This document shows, one piece after another, positions 28,201-34,791 of a stretch of 40,473 bases of DNA. The DNA comes from Strigomonas culicis (taxonomy: Eukaryota; Euglenozoa; Kinetoplastea; Trypanosomatida; Trypanosomatidae). How positions within the stretch are numbered: the stretch's first letter is position 1; the number at the start of each line of letters is the position of its first letter. The translations under genes and the position numbers were made by a program. The stretch is from the NCBI GenBank assembly GCA_000482145.1, contig AUXH01000109.1, positions 1-40,473 on the forward strand, in the 5' to 3' direction. The notes under the pieces are model-generated. The model ran no database searches, was not told the origin of the DNA, and worked only from the letters and a program-made list of their open reading frames with translations.

Positions 28201-28754
28201 CGCATCGCCACCTGCTCCGGCTCCCACACCGCGTCGCCGGCGTCGGCCGGGCGCGGGCGGTCCACGGCCAGCACATCCCCCATCGTGTAGTACTCCAGCT
28301 TGTGTGAGGTGAAGAAGTCCAGCTCCTTGCGCTCCCACTGCAGCACTGGCCGCGTGGACCGCTGCGCCTGCTCCAGCAGCTCCGCGTAGTGCTGCGCCAT
28401 CTGCCGCCACGGCCGCCGCGCGCTCTTCTCCTGCAGCTGCAGTGTCCGCTCCTCGAGGATCTTCGCGCTCTTCGCGGCGAGGAAGGCGGCGTCGTCGCTC
28501 TGATGTCGCTTGCCCTTCGCGACGGGCGACTTGCGCTTGTCTGGCGACGTGAGGTCCGCGCCGTGGGCGGCGGACTGCAGCAGGTGCTCCGCGTCCACCA
28601 TCGCCTGCGCCTTCGCGCGCTCCAGCTCGGCGTGGTAGCTCTCCTCCTCCCGCTGGTTCAGCACCTCCAGCTCCTGCAGCTCCTCCTCAAACATGGAAAG
28701 GGCGCGGGAGCCCCACGACTGCACTGGGCTGCGCGGCTCTCCGCTGGTGTCCAT
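22263..28754 (-). CDS. Giant ASH/PapD-like domain protein, probably axonemal
   Basis: A 2163-residue protein. Residues 1-165 are charged and helical (EEELQELEVLNQREEESYHAELERAK and onward), followed by about 250 low-complexity residues. The remainder repeats a beta-sandwich pattern typical of ASH/MSP (PapD-like) domains. One copy has LDLRACAGETAEAVLRFTNR with VEVTVSFSP. Another has LDFGLVEMNREVEASFTVTND with PIPVEFDL and a PGDSVEVTVY strand. Further copies read AQVNFREVPEGEWQEGCFHLTN, ARVYFPPYQGHQQVCSRTVRLTN and WFRPGQ...RLTLSNLSPEVVQFEL, the last ending TITIHFRPHS. Such arrays occur in Hydin, CFAP47, CFAP65 and DLEC1 of motile cilia, so an axonemal role (often central pair) is a reasonable inference; I cannot name the orthologue. 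An AQQQQ-rich coiled segment lies near residue 1880. The start at 28754 is unambiguous. Confidence 0.8.
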   Translation of the reverse strand: MDTSGEPRSPVQSWGSRALSMFEEELQELEVLNQREEESYHAELERAKAQAMVDAEHLLQSAAHGADLTSPDKRKSPVAKGKRHQSDDAAFLAAKSAKILEERTLQLQEKSARRPWRQMAQHYAELLEQAQRSTRPVLQWERKELDFFTSHKLEYYTMGDVLAVDRPRPADAGDAVWEPEQVAMRPSSAPAPVLPQRSGDRSGAAAAAISQAAPQIRLGARAPTYVIDAVAFAGEYNKALEKEYAYCVEMGTHTMPPSSTHTAAAEDDGLMRDLLATHRPGIDLPPDDFCAAAVTAERKQRETTLLGVAAAPAHTLLPSIAPHATRAETAAAAATYSGMHTAAALQGAQLSSTLSLPSLMKTGEGNGPPRPANGGAASAPHRKAGTTKRGRSQPPLTSSTAHKAAATGKAATAAAAAAAAPTGTDGIVCSLQGDHLDLRACAGETAEAVLRFTNRRAYRTRLRVLASTHPWLRYTCSRVAPAAGSSGGASVATATPLNSGGFVEVTVSFSPQNLSAPQLVDVLRMGVSRELNSRDGEGAQWAFLEVPVRCATLAPTFVLRPIAGQGADDVPAAKGMPPPADAFVFPHTIVLATSCILYELENLGSRAIVNLLSDSPCFAVAPGPDEALTIAQGERVPLAISFSPKDEGPWEAHLSVVVRETDDGAVLAEHTFTLQGEGVIPHVRVVQLGGVEVEDTGRPQWRLEESEGAPRYVMEQCTPGVRSRVPVAVCNDSVVPFAFAWRGEVGGDAALAAMEPMAGTLPPQSVTTFTALVTPGDAQPLLLSWCLFLKGLPQLYALAAGDLEGVPEDVLDFYSGDRKLVPSAALLHGETPDVFSDPFFIFQHRARPLTAAEACDSFVTGLFLYALPMVPQLVLIPQRLEEAVDCLIRFENARRVTLQNRSPRPLHFILDPTAAEWPTVLTVLPDREGIAVRCVPRTGVVPPFGEVRVTVYFTVHQVGSFSTHVNCYVPEMVARDAAAGGAASPELGCLPLLIDVTGAGPSVHTSTEYLDFGLVEMNREVEASFTVTNDNPIPVEFDLQDPMMREPPRFVFLPPSFRLGPGDSVEVTVYRKGVSVEDEQTFFEIVVRDGATIAIETRAMIQSAMMMVDEAQVNFREVPEGEWQEGCFHLTNLSALDVPFTIEPGAAASRFIDLDYTYQHTLHAGQRHVPVPLRARFFYNPAVHDGDADALRTLIGLRNGRVGQTLLVEVRCECVHRLTVGLQLTGAVASLRTAAAPDPLLLTAPTPAASPMKAAAPAARHYDPVVVRAVLAEASPIAVQPLALDMANRSGCVSTYEVSATTYIDLPTVTESALEMIKRKKLQETASKTTAVTLGHHRGAAAAAESAVGAITTDRPTFWATAQDGTELQERRRREALAVAQKRLVDGRGCATTFLSPACGQLGAYAEQQLRWTLTSNFPGRYEESLRFRCGALPEVTIPVTYELRGKPLLLDPTTSGLTTEGELQVLIMPSVIAPLGTSHRRLRLVNRVPRDVAVQVQIFLGTSAFVVVAVDEAVEAAQVTLTLAPLSTAQQQDTARGKAQVTPAAFVVRAMASVELTVTYTPEAAMVAALVERVDLAATRAASATATALRGDEAPKADDSDDDDDRLQATREQETTWEGSLVILAELAETEYNDTFYMDEFYTAHAARYPSTRALSTTVAGPSRAVLESVSRPLQTLSVQQPLRTRPGRVLVRSRLLQATEPEQRRLRAAGCLREAAAARGGDEAARSSSEDDEAAALHPVAADSTAVRPLDELLAEQEERGALGAFIARRRAEAVAESRRYFLPVELRLRACCGVPRLAVQPSAARVYFPPYQGHQQVCSRTVRLTNRNRAALHFQLTSTDPVFALVSTRLLSAEVEEDPLVDDLDDVARVDRRSTRQLQWQSLQEQQQARRMLHRQLEQQAAAQQQQTAAMPAEPGALYTLRCGDAMDVLLRMTDGALLQQTHRLEAALVVEYPSQHHEDGGTAKGPSPTTATPRAVASPSVTQTISLIATYVVAEVRCQPEVVWFRPGQTSHDGRAQPAHAQRLTLSNLSPEVVQFELVPALAAHTTLGATSAATEGDAAQLTRMRRLQEVLRLQATLPDEAGDDLLCVRDAPGAFWLSAEDGLLPPATAGGQPGTSTITIHFRPHSNVRYESAFCVYVNGSPTDTMVLLRGDSRESEI

Positions 28755-28787
28755 CTCTTCCGTGCGTGTTGGTTCCTTTTATGGGTA

Positions 28788-28819
<32 letters not shown>

Positions 28820-28863
28820 TTGTATGGGCGCGTGTTCTCCCTGTGGATTTGTTGTTCACGCTT

Positions 28864-28945
28864 CTAATGAGTCCAGCTATTTACAGAGGAAAAGGGTGAA
28901 CAAAAGAAAAGTAAACAGCGGGAAAGGGAAAGGGGAAAAAAAAAC
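28864..28945 (-). promoter_or_regulatory. Acceptor region of the ASH gene, duplicated at 30079-30135
   Basis: Coding-strand pyrimidine tract with candidate acceptor AGs at 28878-28877 and 28865-28864 (CTCATTAG). The same CTCATTAGAAGCGTG segment recurs at 30072-30087 in front of the small chimeric gene, so the two genes share a duplicated leader. Confidence 0.5.
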
Positions 28946-29290
28946 GATGACTTGGGTATGCTTCCCTTATTCTTTTTTTTTTCTGAAGGGAAGTAAACAA
29001 TGTGAGATGCAAAACAGGAGGAAAGAAATGCGCTGTCACTGGAGCGTGTGAGAGAGGCGAAGAAGCAGCAATGTCATCTCATCCTCGTGGGGCATGTGCA
29101 CATTCAACAGTGAATTTTTTTTTTCATGTATCGCTTGATATGCGATCAGAAAGAAGAGAGAAGAAAAAAAATCAAAGAGCCATAAGCTTCTTTATGTTTG
29201 TGCTGCACAAGAAAATAAAAACACTTTCACATGTTCATGGATCCCGAGCAGCGAACCACCACTGCCAGCTCCATAGACCCTCCCCAGACG

Positions 29291-29441
29291 CTACGCCGTC
29301 ACCTCTGGTTTCGCCCTTCCTCTCCTCCTCGAACGTATCCTCTGCCGGTGCCCCGAAGTGGTCTTCGTGCAGGTCCAGCAGATCTGCGGCTGCCGCCTGG
29401 AACTCCGCCAGCGCCTGGTGCAGCTGGAGCAGCTTCCTTCG
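29291..29441 (-). pseudogene. Frameshifted C-terminal remnant of the duplicated tail
   Basis: Corresponds to the last 45-50 codons of the 886-residue gene (coding-strand positions 30453-30600). Here the copy follows a premature TAA at 29442-29444 and contains one extra C in a run at about 29315, so the tail reads in a different frame and ends KPEVTA where the intact copy ends KLEVTA. It can no longer be translated in frame with the preceding segment. Confidence 0.65.
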
Positions 29442-29945
29442 TTATGTTTTTTCCGCACTGGAGAGATGATCCTCGTCCTCTTCCTCCTCCTCTGTCTTTT
29501 CACGCGCCCAATCCAAACCCATCGTATCCGCATAACTGATTACGTCCTCAACTACGTCGTTCAACCAGTCCTCCACCCCTAGCGTGTCGCTAGTAGGGCA
29601 CGGGCACACATCATCCCTTCCGCCAGGATAAGTGTAATCCAATTCACACACGATACGTTTCTTAAAGTCATGGAAGCCATCCGACGCATCCTCCGGACTG
29701 AGCTCTCTCGCCAACCGCCGCAGCACTTCCTCTGTAATTTCAGCGGGTTCTTTTGTCTTCTCTGTTTCTTCTTCGCCCGCTTCCTGTGCCGCCGCGGTCC
29801 CAGACTCCGCCAGCGCCTGCTGCGGCTGGTGCTGGGCGCTAGGCGATGCCTCCTCCGCACTGGAGAGACGCTCGCCGACACCTTTCCCCACCTGCTCCTC
29901 CGTCTCCGTGCGGCCGCAGTCCTTACGGGTCGTATCTGCCTCCAT
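29442..29945 (-). CDS. Small chimeric gene from the duplicated tail, truncated
   Basis: A frame of 167 residues from MEADTTRKDCG. Residues from about 65 to the end (TKEPAEITEEVLRRLARELSP, FHDFKKRIVCELDYTYPGG, DDVCPCPTSDTLGVEDWL, MGLDWAREKTEEEEED) closely match residues about 728-850 of the neighbouring 886-residue protein. An in-frame TAA then ends it about 45 codons early, after SSAEKT. The N-terminal segment LSSAEEASPSAQHQPQQALAE resembles the missing end of the same tail (SSAEEASRRKLRQLHQALAE), so the copy looks rearranged or built of more than one tail unit. Its leader derives from the ASH gene's leader. Whether it makes protein is unknown. Composition is less GC-rich than the surrounding genes. 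Confidence 0.5.
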   Translation of the reverse strand: MEADTTRKDCGRTETEEQVGKGVGERLSSAEEASPSAQHQPQQALAESGTAAAQEAGEEETEKTKEPAEITEEVLRRLARELSPEDASDGFHDFKKRIVCELDYTYPGGRDDVCPCPTSDTLGVEDWLNDVVEDVISYADTMGLDWAREKTEEEEEDEDHLSSAEKT

Positions 29946-30452
29946 CCGAATACATGTCACCTGCTCGTCCAACGCGCTCTCCGCCGATGTGCAGTCCCGG
30001 TAAGGGCCTGTAATTCCTTTGATGTGTGTGTGTGCGTGTGTGTTCTCCCCACCGACTATTCCTTTTTTTTCCACGCTTCTAATGAGTTCACGTACGTACA
30101 GAGGAGAAGAGTGGAAAAAAAAAAGTAGACAGCGGGAAGGGTAAGACGAAAGAAAAAAAAGTGGCCTCAGCATGTTTCTCTTGTTCTTGTCTTTTTCTGA
30201 AGAGAAGTAAACAATGTGAGATGCAAGACGGGAGGAGAGAAATGCCTCGTGGGGCACGTGGACATTCAACAGTGCATGTTTTTTTTGTTTCATGTATCGC
30301 TTGATATACGATCAGAAAGAAGAGAGAAAAGAAGAAAAAGAACATAAGCTTCTTTATGTTTGTGCTGCACAAGAAAATAAAAACACTTTCACATGTTCAT
30401 GGACCCCGAGCAGCGAACCACCACTGCCAGCTCCATAGACCCTCCCCAGACG
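29946..30452. other. Spacer between the chimeric gene and its parent
   Basis: Contains the duplication junction (near 30000-30040), a duplicated acceptor tract (30079-30135) and the 3' flank of the parent gene, shared with 29181-29310. A coding-strand pyrimidine tract at about 30098-30124 followed by AG at 30080-30079 could serve the chimeric gene, leaving a leader of about 133 bases. Confidence 0.55.
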
Positions 30453-30950
30453 CTACGCCGTCACCTCTAGTTTCGCCTTCCTCTCCTCCTCGAACGTATC
30501 CTCTGCCGGTGCCCCGAAGTGGTCTTCGTGCAGGTCCAGCAGATCTGCGGCTGCCGCCTGGAACTCCGCCAGCGCCTGGTGCAGCTGGCGCAGCTTCCTC
30601 CGTGACGCCTCTTCCGCACTGGAGAGATGATCTCCGTCCTCTTCCTCCTCTTCTGTCTTTTCACGCGCCCAATCCAAACCCATCATATCCGCCTCGTGGA
30701 GTACGTCTGCAACTAAGTCGTTCAACCAGTCCTCCACCCCTAGCGTGTCGCTAGTAGGGCACGGGCACACATCATCCATTCCGCCAGGATAAATGTCATC
30801 CAATTCCCACACGATACGTTTCTTGAAGTCATGGAAGCTGTCCGACTCATCCCCTGGCCTGAGCCTTTTCGCCAACCGCCGCAGCACTTTATTTGTAATT
30901 CTAACAGGTTCTTTTGTCTCCTCGGACTCTATTTCGGTCTCCTCCGTCTC
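30039..30950. repeat. Tandem duplicate, right copy
   Basis: Right copy of the repeat at 28832-29760. It includes the tail of the 886-residue gene with its real stop at 30453-30455, the 3' flank at 30345-30452, and a segment related to the ASH leader (30039-30135) that now serves the chimeric gene. It lacks the extra 52 bases present in the left copy. Confidence 0.8.
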
Positions 30951-33113
30951 CGCTTCTTCCGCCTCTTCTGCCGCCGCCGCCTCGCGAGAGAGGGGCAGCG
31001 CGAGGCCATGCTCCAGCTCGTCCCACTGGATGTACTTGAAGAGGGCGTCCATGTTCGTCTGCACGAGGCGCGCGACGTGGCGGTCGCAGAGGCGCTGTCG
31101 GTGATGCAGCGACGTGCCGTGCGCCGCCGCGGCAGGGGAAGGCGGCGCCACCATCGCGGCGGCGTGCCGCAGCAGCAGACGTGCCCACAGCAGCGCCGCG
31201 CTGGCGCGCTCGATGTGCTGCGTGTGCTGCGCGGACCGCAGCAGGACAGAGGTGAAGGGGGACTGCAGCAGCCGCTTCGGCTCCGGGGCGGCGGCCTTCC
31301 CCACCCCATCCCCTGCGCCGCCCACCCGGTTGTGGTGGTCGGCGGCGCGGCGCTGCGCCAGCGCCTCCGTGGCGCGCCGCGTCACGCAGGCGAAGGGGGT
31401 GGGGAGGCAGCGCGTGACGGTCGGGAAGGCCTCGAACGGCAGCAGTCGCACCCGCACGCGGCGCGGCCGGCGGCGGCCGATCAGTTGGTAGGGCTCCACC
31501 AGGATGGGGCGCGCAAGCGGCAGCGCGTCGAGGTACGCGTCCATGTCACCCTGCCCCCGGGGCGGGGCCGCTGCGGGAGGCGGCGCGCGGACCTGCGCCG
31601 CCTCCTCCAGCGCGAGCTGCGCCTGGCGGTGGAGCGACGCGGCCACGTGGTGCAGCAGATCGCCGAGGGCCTCCGCCGCGAGCCGCACGAGCAGCGAGGC
31701 GCAGAGCCAACGCACCTGCGGCGTGGCGCCAACCGCGTCGGCGGCCGGCAGCTCCGCAAAGAAGCCGGCCACGCGGCTGAGCAGCGCCTCCTCCCAGCCG
31801 AGTGTGAAGCGCAGAAAGCAGTACTTGGCCGCGTAGGGCTCCTCGGTGACCGGGTTGGGCAGGCGCGCCGGCAGGGCGTGCCAGCCGGCGAGCTCCACCG
31901 CGAGCCGCAGCAGGTCGAACCAGTCGAGGTAGTAGCCGCGCTGCAGGAGACCACTGCTGTGCTCCGGCAGCCGCGACCACACCTTTTCCACCAGCTGCGG
32001 CGCCGCGTCCTGCGCGTAGCGCGCGAGCGCCTCCGGCACCGCCGCCGGCGCCCCGTAGAGCGCGGCCAGGCCCACCCCCTCCGCGTCCAGCGCCGGCAGC
32101 GCGCGCACGACGGCGAGGCGGCGCAGCCCGCGCAGCACCTCCAGCCCCTCCACCGCCGTGTACTCATTGTAGTGCTCCCCCATCGCGATGGCCAGCGCGA
32201 CCTCCAGCGCGGGGTCCTCCAGTTCGCCCGCGGCCACCGCCTTCAGCAGCAGCCGCGCCGACCGCGGCGGCAGGCCGACGACGCCGGCCGCGCTCAGGCG
32301 GTGGCGCAGCGTCACCACGTCGCTGACGGACGCCGCGAGGCGATTGTCCGCCTTCCAGCGCACCGTCAGCGCCGCCTCCAGCGGGCTCGACAGCAGCGGG
32401 CCGCGCACCGCATCCAGCAGCAGTGTCGGCACGCACTCCACCCCGTGGAAGTCGAGTCTGCTGCTGGGCGGCGGGGCGGCGGCCGCCGCCGCGCCCGCGC
32501 CGCCGGTCCGCAGGTACGGCCGGCGCGTGTGCACCCGCACGCCGTCCACCACGATGTAGTCCTCCGCCGCGCCGTCGGCCGCCTGCGACGGCGGCCGTGC
32601 CGCGTACGGGGCGCAGTGCGCCGTCGCCGCGTAGAGCGCCGGCGGCACCAGGTCCGTCGCGAGAAGCTGGTCCCCCCGGTCCCACGCGAAGCGCACCTCC
32701 AGCAGCCGGTCGACCACGTGGTCCATCGCGTCCTCGCCGAACTGCGGCGCGGCGGGCTCCAGCACGTCCGCTCGCTTGCCGCGCGTGCGCACGCCGCTCG
32801 CGGCCGCGCCCCACGGAGCCGCCTCCGCCGCCGCCGCCGGGTCCGTGCGCTGCCGCACGGCGGTGTAGGCGGAGAGCCGCCCCTGGCGGCCGCCGTCCCA
32901 CCCCTGCCGCACGCGCGGCGCGAGGGGGAAGGTGCTGCGGAAGTAGTTGCGGAAGGGCGCGCGCGACTTCTTGAGGTCCTTACGCGAGGCGTGCTGCCGC
33001 GCCGCGATGCCGGCGTCGAGCTGTTGGTGGCTGGTGAGCGCGGGGGTCGCCCACGTCGGCCGAAACGACCGCGCGCCCCGGTGCCGAGCCAGCACTACAC
33101 CAGCGCAGCGCAT
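30453..33113 (-). CDS. Unrecognised 886-residue protein with a duplicated acidic tail
   Basis: I do not recognise this protein. Residues 1-715 are GC-rich, basic and mostly helical, starting MRCAGVVLARHRGARSFRP, which looks like a mitochondrial targeting peptide (arginines, no acids). Segments such as RLDFHGVECVPTLLLDAVRGP, HYNEYTAVEGLEVLRGLRR and YCFLRFTLGWEEALLSRVAG carry no motif I can name; a mitochondrial ribosome or assembly role is possible but only a guess. From about residue 716 the composition changes: an acidic EEAETEETEIESEETKEP run, then KVLRRLAKRL, FHDFKKRIVWELDDIYPGG, DDVCPCPTSDTLGVEDWLND, and a coiled-coil end (LRQLHQALAEFQAAAADLLDLHEDH). This tail is present again in 29291-29945. 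The start is the ATG at 33113. The tail may be a late addition to an older gene. Confidence 0.75.
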   Translation of the reverse strand: MRCAGVVLARHRGARSFRPTWATPALTSHQQLDAGIAARQHASRKDLKKSRAPFRNYFRSTFPLAPRVRQGWDGGRQGRLSAYTAVRQRTDPAAAAEAAPWGAAASGVRTRGKRADVLEPAAPQFGEDAMDHVVDRLLEVRFAWDRGDQLLATDLVPPALYAATAHCAPYAARPPSQAADGAAEDYIVVDGVRVHTRRPYLRTGGAGAAAAAAPPPSSRLDFHGVECVPTLLLDAVRGPLLSSPLEAALTVRWKADNRLAASVSDVVTLRHRLSAAGVVGLPPRSARLLLKAVAAGELEDPALEVALAIAMGEHYNEYTAVEGLEVLRGLRRLAVVRALPALDAEGVGLAALYGAPAAVPEALARYAQDAAPQLVEKVWSRLPEHSSGLLQRGYYLDWFDLLRLAVELAGWHALPARLPNPVTEEPYAAKYCFLRFTLGWEEALLSRVAGFFAELPAADAVGATPQVRWLCASLLVRLAAEALGDLLHHVAASLHRQAQLALEEAAQVRAPPPAAAPPRGQGDMDAYLDALPLARPILVEPYQLIGRRRPRRVRVRLLPFEAFPTVTRCLPTPFACVTRRATEALAQRRAADHHNRVGGAGDGVGKAAAPEPKRLLQSPFTSVLLRSAQHTQHIERASAALLWARLLLRHAAAMVAPPSPAAAAHGTSLHHRQRLCDRHVARLVQTNMDALFKYIQWDELEHGLALPLSREAAAAEEAEEAETEETEIESEETKEPVRITNKVLRRLAKRLRPGDESDSFHDFKKRIVWELDDIYPGGMDDVCPCPTSDTLGVEDWLNDLVADVLHEADMMGLDWAREKTEEEEEDGDHLSSAEEASRRKLRQLHQALAEFQAAAADLLDLHEDHFGAPAEDTFEEERKAKLEVTA

Positions 33114-33459
33114 GGATCACGCCACACGAACACAAGAAAAGAAAAAGAAAAAGTGCGCTGCAATAAATAATAATAATAATAATAATAATAAAGAAGAGGG
33201 GAAAGAAGAGAAGGGAAGCGATTCTAAAGTGTATGTGACAAAACGGATCGGTTGGCCCGCTTCAATAGATGATATATCTTCATCTTTGATAGCTTGTCAA
33301 TTCTGCAAGAGAGGGAATAGCTGCCACCACACACATGCACACACATGGATGTGGAAACCGTTTGTCACTGCTCCGATGCATCATCGCACTGCAGGACTAA
33401 GAAAGATCACCAAAAGTGTTGCAGCTCAAAAAAAAAGCGCGACATCCATCCGAGTGCAA
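33114..33459. other. Intergenic spacer, no gene seen
   Basis: Contains an (AAT)n run at 33163-33191 in the leader of the 886-residue gene, with purine-rich sequence around 33192-33220, and the TAP42 3' UTR. No gene supported. Confidence 0.5.
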
Positions 33460-34791
33460 TCAAGAGTAGTTGCCTTTGTTCGTGATGCCGTACGCGGGGT
33501 GCGCATCCTTCCAGTCCGCCCAGGCGCTGTCCTTCTGGCGCTGCCGCTCCTCGACGCCCTCCCGGCCGAGCCGCGCGTCCTCCTCCGCCTGCTCCTGCTG
33601 CGCCGCCGCCGCCTCGGCCATCTGCCGCTGCACCTCCGCCGACTCCTTCGCCGCGAAGTCCTGCAGCGACATGGTGGGCGGGTTGCGGTCGACCATCAGC
33701 TCCTGCTGCACCTGCTGCCGGAAAAACTGCTGACTCGCGATGGCGCTCATCGCCTCGCTCGACAGACCCCCCGCCCGCGCGAGCGCATCAGCGTCCACCG
33801 GCTGCGGGTGCTGCGGCGTGCCGACGACCATGCCGCCGCCGGGCAGCACCGTGTAGGTCTGTCGCCCGAGCGACAGCTCCCCGCGCCGCACGGCGTCCAG
33901 CGTCTGCTGGTACTGCGCCGAGATGGTCGCGCGCTGCTCCGGCTGGATCGCGCGCAGCATGTCCAGCTCGCGTGCGGAGAGCTGCAGCTGGTGGCAGGCG
34001 TCATAGATAGACCACCGCAGCCGCGCGAGGGCGCGCTCGCGCAGCGCCTCCTCCTCCTCCCCGCCCGCCTCCTCCAGCCCCTCGCCGCTCGCCTCCAGCA
34101 GCTCGCGCATGCGGCGCCGCTTCGCGTGAAGGTACTGCACCCTCGCCTCCAGCTCCGCCCACGCGCTGCGCAGCTCGCGCGTCTGGCGCTGCAGCTCGAT
34201 GCGCTGCGTGCGCTGCTCGGCGCGGTAGACGCTGTACCGCTCCACGGTCTCCTCCGTCACCAGCTCCATGTTCTCCATCCACTCGAAGAAAACCCTGAAC
34301 CACGCGTGCGACCGCGCGAGCGCCTCCTGCCGCGGCAGCGCCGCCAGCGCGGCGCTGCTGGACAGCACGCTGTCCGTGTACGCGCGCAGCTCCGGCACCC
34401 CCGCGGCGCTGCCGCGGCCGCCCCCGCTCAGCAGCGCGCGCTCGCCGGCAAAGCGCTCCGCTGCGCCCCCGGCAACGGTGGCAGGATCGCTCCCTCCTTG
34501 CGGGCCCTGCAGTCGCTGGTAGAGGTCGCCGATGAGGTACGGCGTCCACACCATCTCCACGGCGGTGGTGCTGTAATCATCCAAGCTGTCGTTCGAGGAG
34601 AAGGCGCCGGCGGCGCCCACACGCTGCCAGAGCAGCTCGCACTCGGCGATGAGCTGGCACACGAGGCGAAGGAGGCCGCGGTCCGTGCTGGCCAGCGTGC
34701 TGTTCAGCACCTCCGCGTAGTACCGCTCCGTCAGCGCGCTGAAGTGGCCCTTGACGGTGGTGCCACTGCCGTCGTCCAGAGCGGTGGCCAT
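33460..34791 (-). CDS. TAP42/alpha4-like PP2A-associated protein
   Basis: A 443-residue protein with the TAP42/IGBP1 layout. The N-terminal three-quarters is helical (LTERYYAEVLNSTLASTDRGLLRLVCQLIAECE, VWTPYLIGDLYQRL, RSHAWFRVFFEWMENMELVTEETVERY, a coiled segment around 215-265, and RLRWSIYDACHQLQLSARELDML). The C-terminus has the signature EERQRQKDSAWADWKDAHPAYGITNKGNYS, which corresponds to the family's W/F-x-D-W/T-K-D-x-x-P/R-x-G-x-x-N ending. TAP42/alpha4 binds free PP2A, PP4 and PP6 catalytic subunits and protects or redirects them, downstream of TOR in yeast. Its likely client, PP2A, is encoded at 13204-14157. The start at 34791 begins MATALDDG; codons upstream are leader sequence. Confidence 0.85.
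   Translation of the reverse strand: MATALDDGSGTTVKGHFSALTERYYAEVLNSTLASTDRGLLRLVCQLIAECELLWQRVGAAGAFSSNDSLDDYSTTAVEMVWTPYLIGDLYQRLQGPQGGSDPATVAGGAAERFAGERALLSGGGRGSAAGVPELRAYTDSVLSSSAALAALPRQEALARSHAWFRVFFEWMENMELVTEETVERYSVYRAEQRTQRIELQRQTRELRSAWAELEARVQYLHAKRRRMRELLEASGEGLEEAGGEEEEALRERALARLRWSIYDACHQLQLSARELDMLRAIQPEQRATISAQYQQTLDAVRRGELSLGRQTYTVLPGGGMVVGTPQHPQPVDADALARAGGLSSEAMSAIASQQFFRQQVQQELMVDRNPPTMSLQDFAAKESAEVQRQMAEAAAAQQEQAEEDARLGREGVEERQRQKDSAWADWKDAHPAYGITNKGNYS

Larger units (their letters stand above)
28755..29441. other. Spacer holding a duplicated segment and a dead coding remnant
   Basis: Contains the ASH leader with (TTG)n at 28791-28819, then DNA repeated at 30.04-30.45 kb with a copy-specific stretch of about 52 bases near 29026-29080. 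The remnant of the duplicated tail follows at 29291-29441. It is intact in reading only after a frameshift and lies downstream of the chimeric gene's stop codon. Confidence 0.65.
28832..29760. repeat. Tandem duplicate, left copy (gene tail plus spacer plus leader)
   Basis: Left copy of an imperfect tandem repeat whose right copy is at about 30039-30950. Anchors run in the same order in both: the GTGTTCTCCC start, CACGCTTCTAATGAG, the AACAATGTGAGATGCAA segment, CATAAGCTTCTTTATGTTTG (29181 versus 30343) and the coding tail. The offset changes from about 1207 to 1162 because of indels. The unit spans the 3' end of one gene, its spacer and part of the leader of the next gene. Confidence 0.8.

Noticed and set aside
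22608..28307. Plus-strand frame of about 1900 codons opposite the ASH gene
   Set aside because: It is antisense to a gene with clear beta-sandwich repeats. Very GC-rich third positions remove stop codons in the opposite frame. The product is His/Arg/Leu-rich with no domains.
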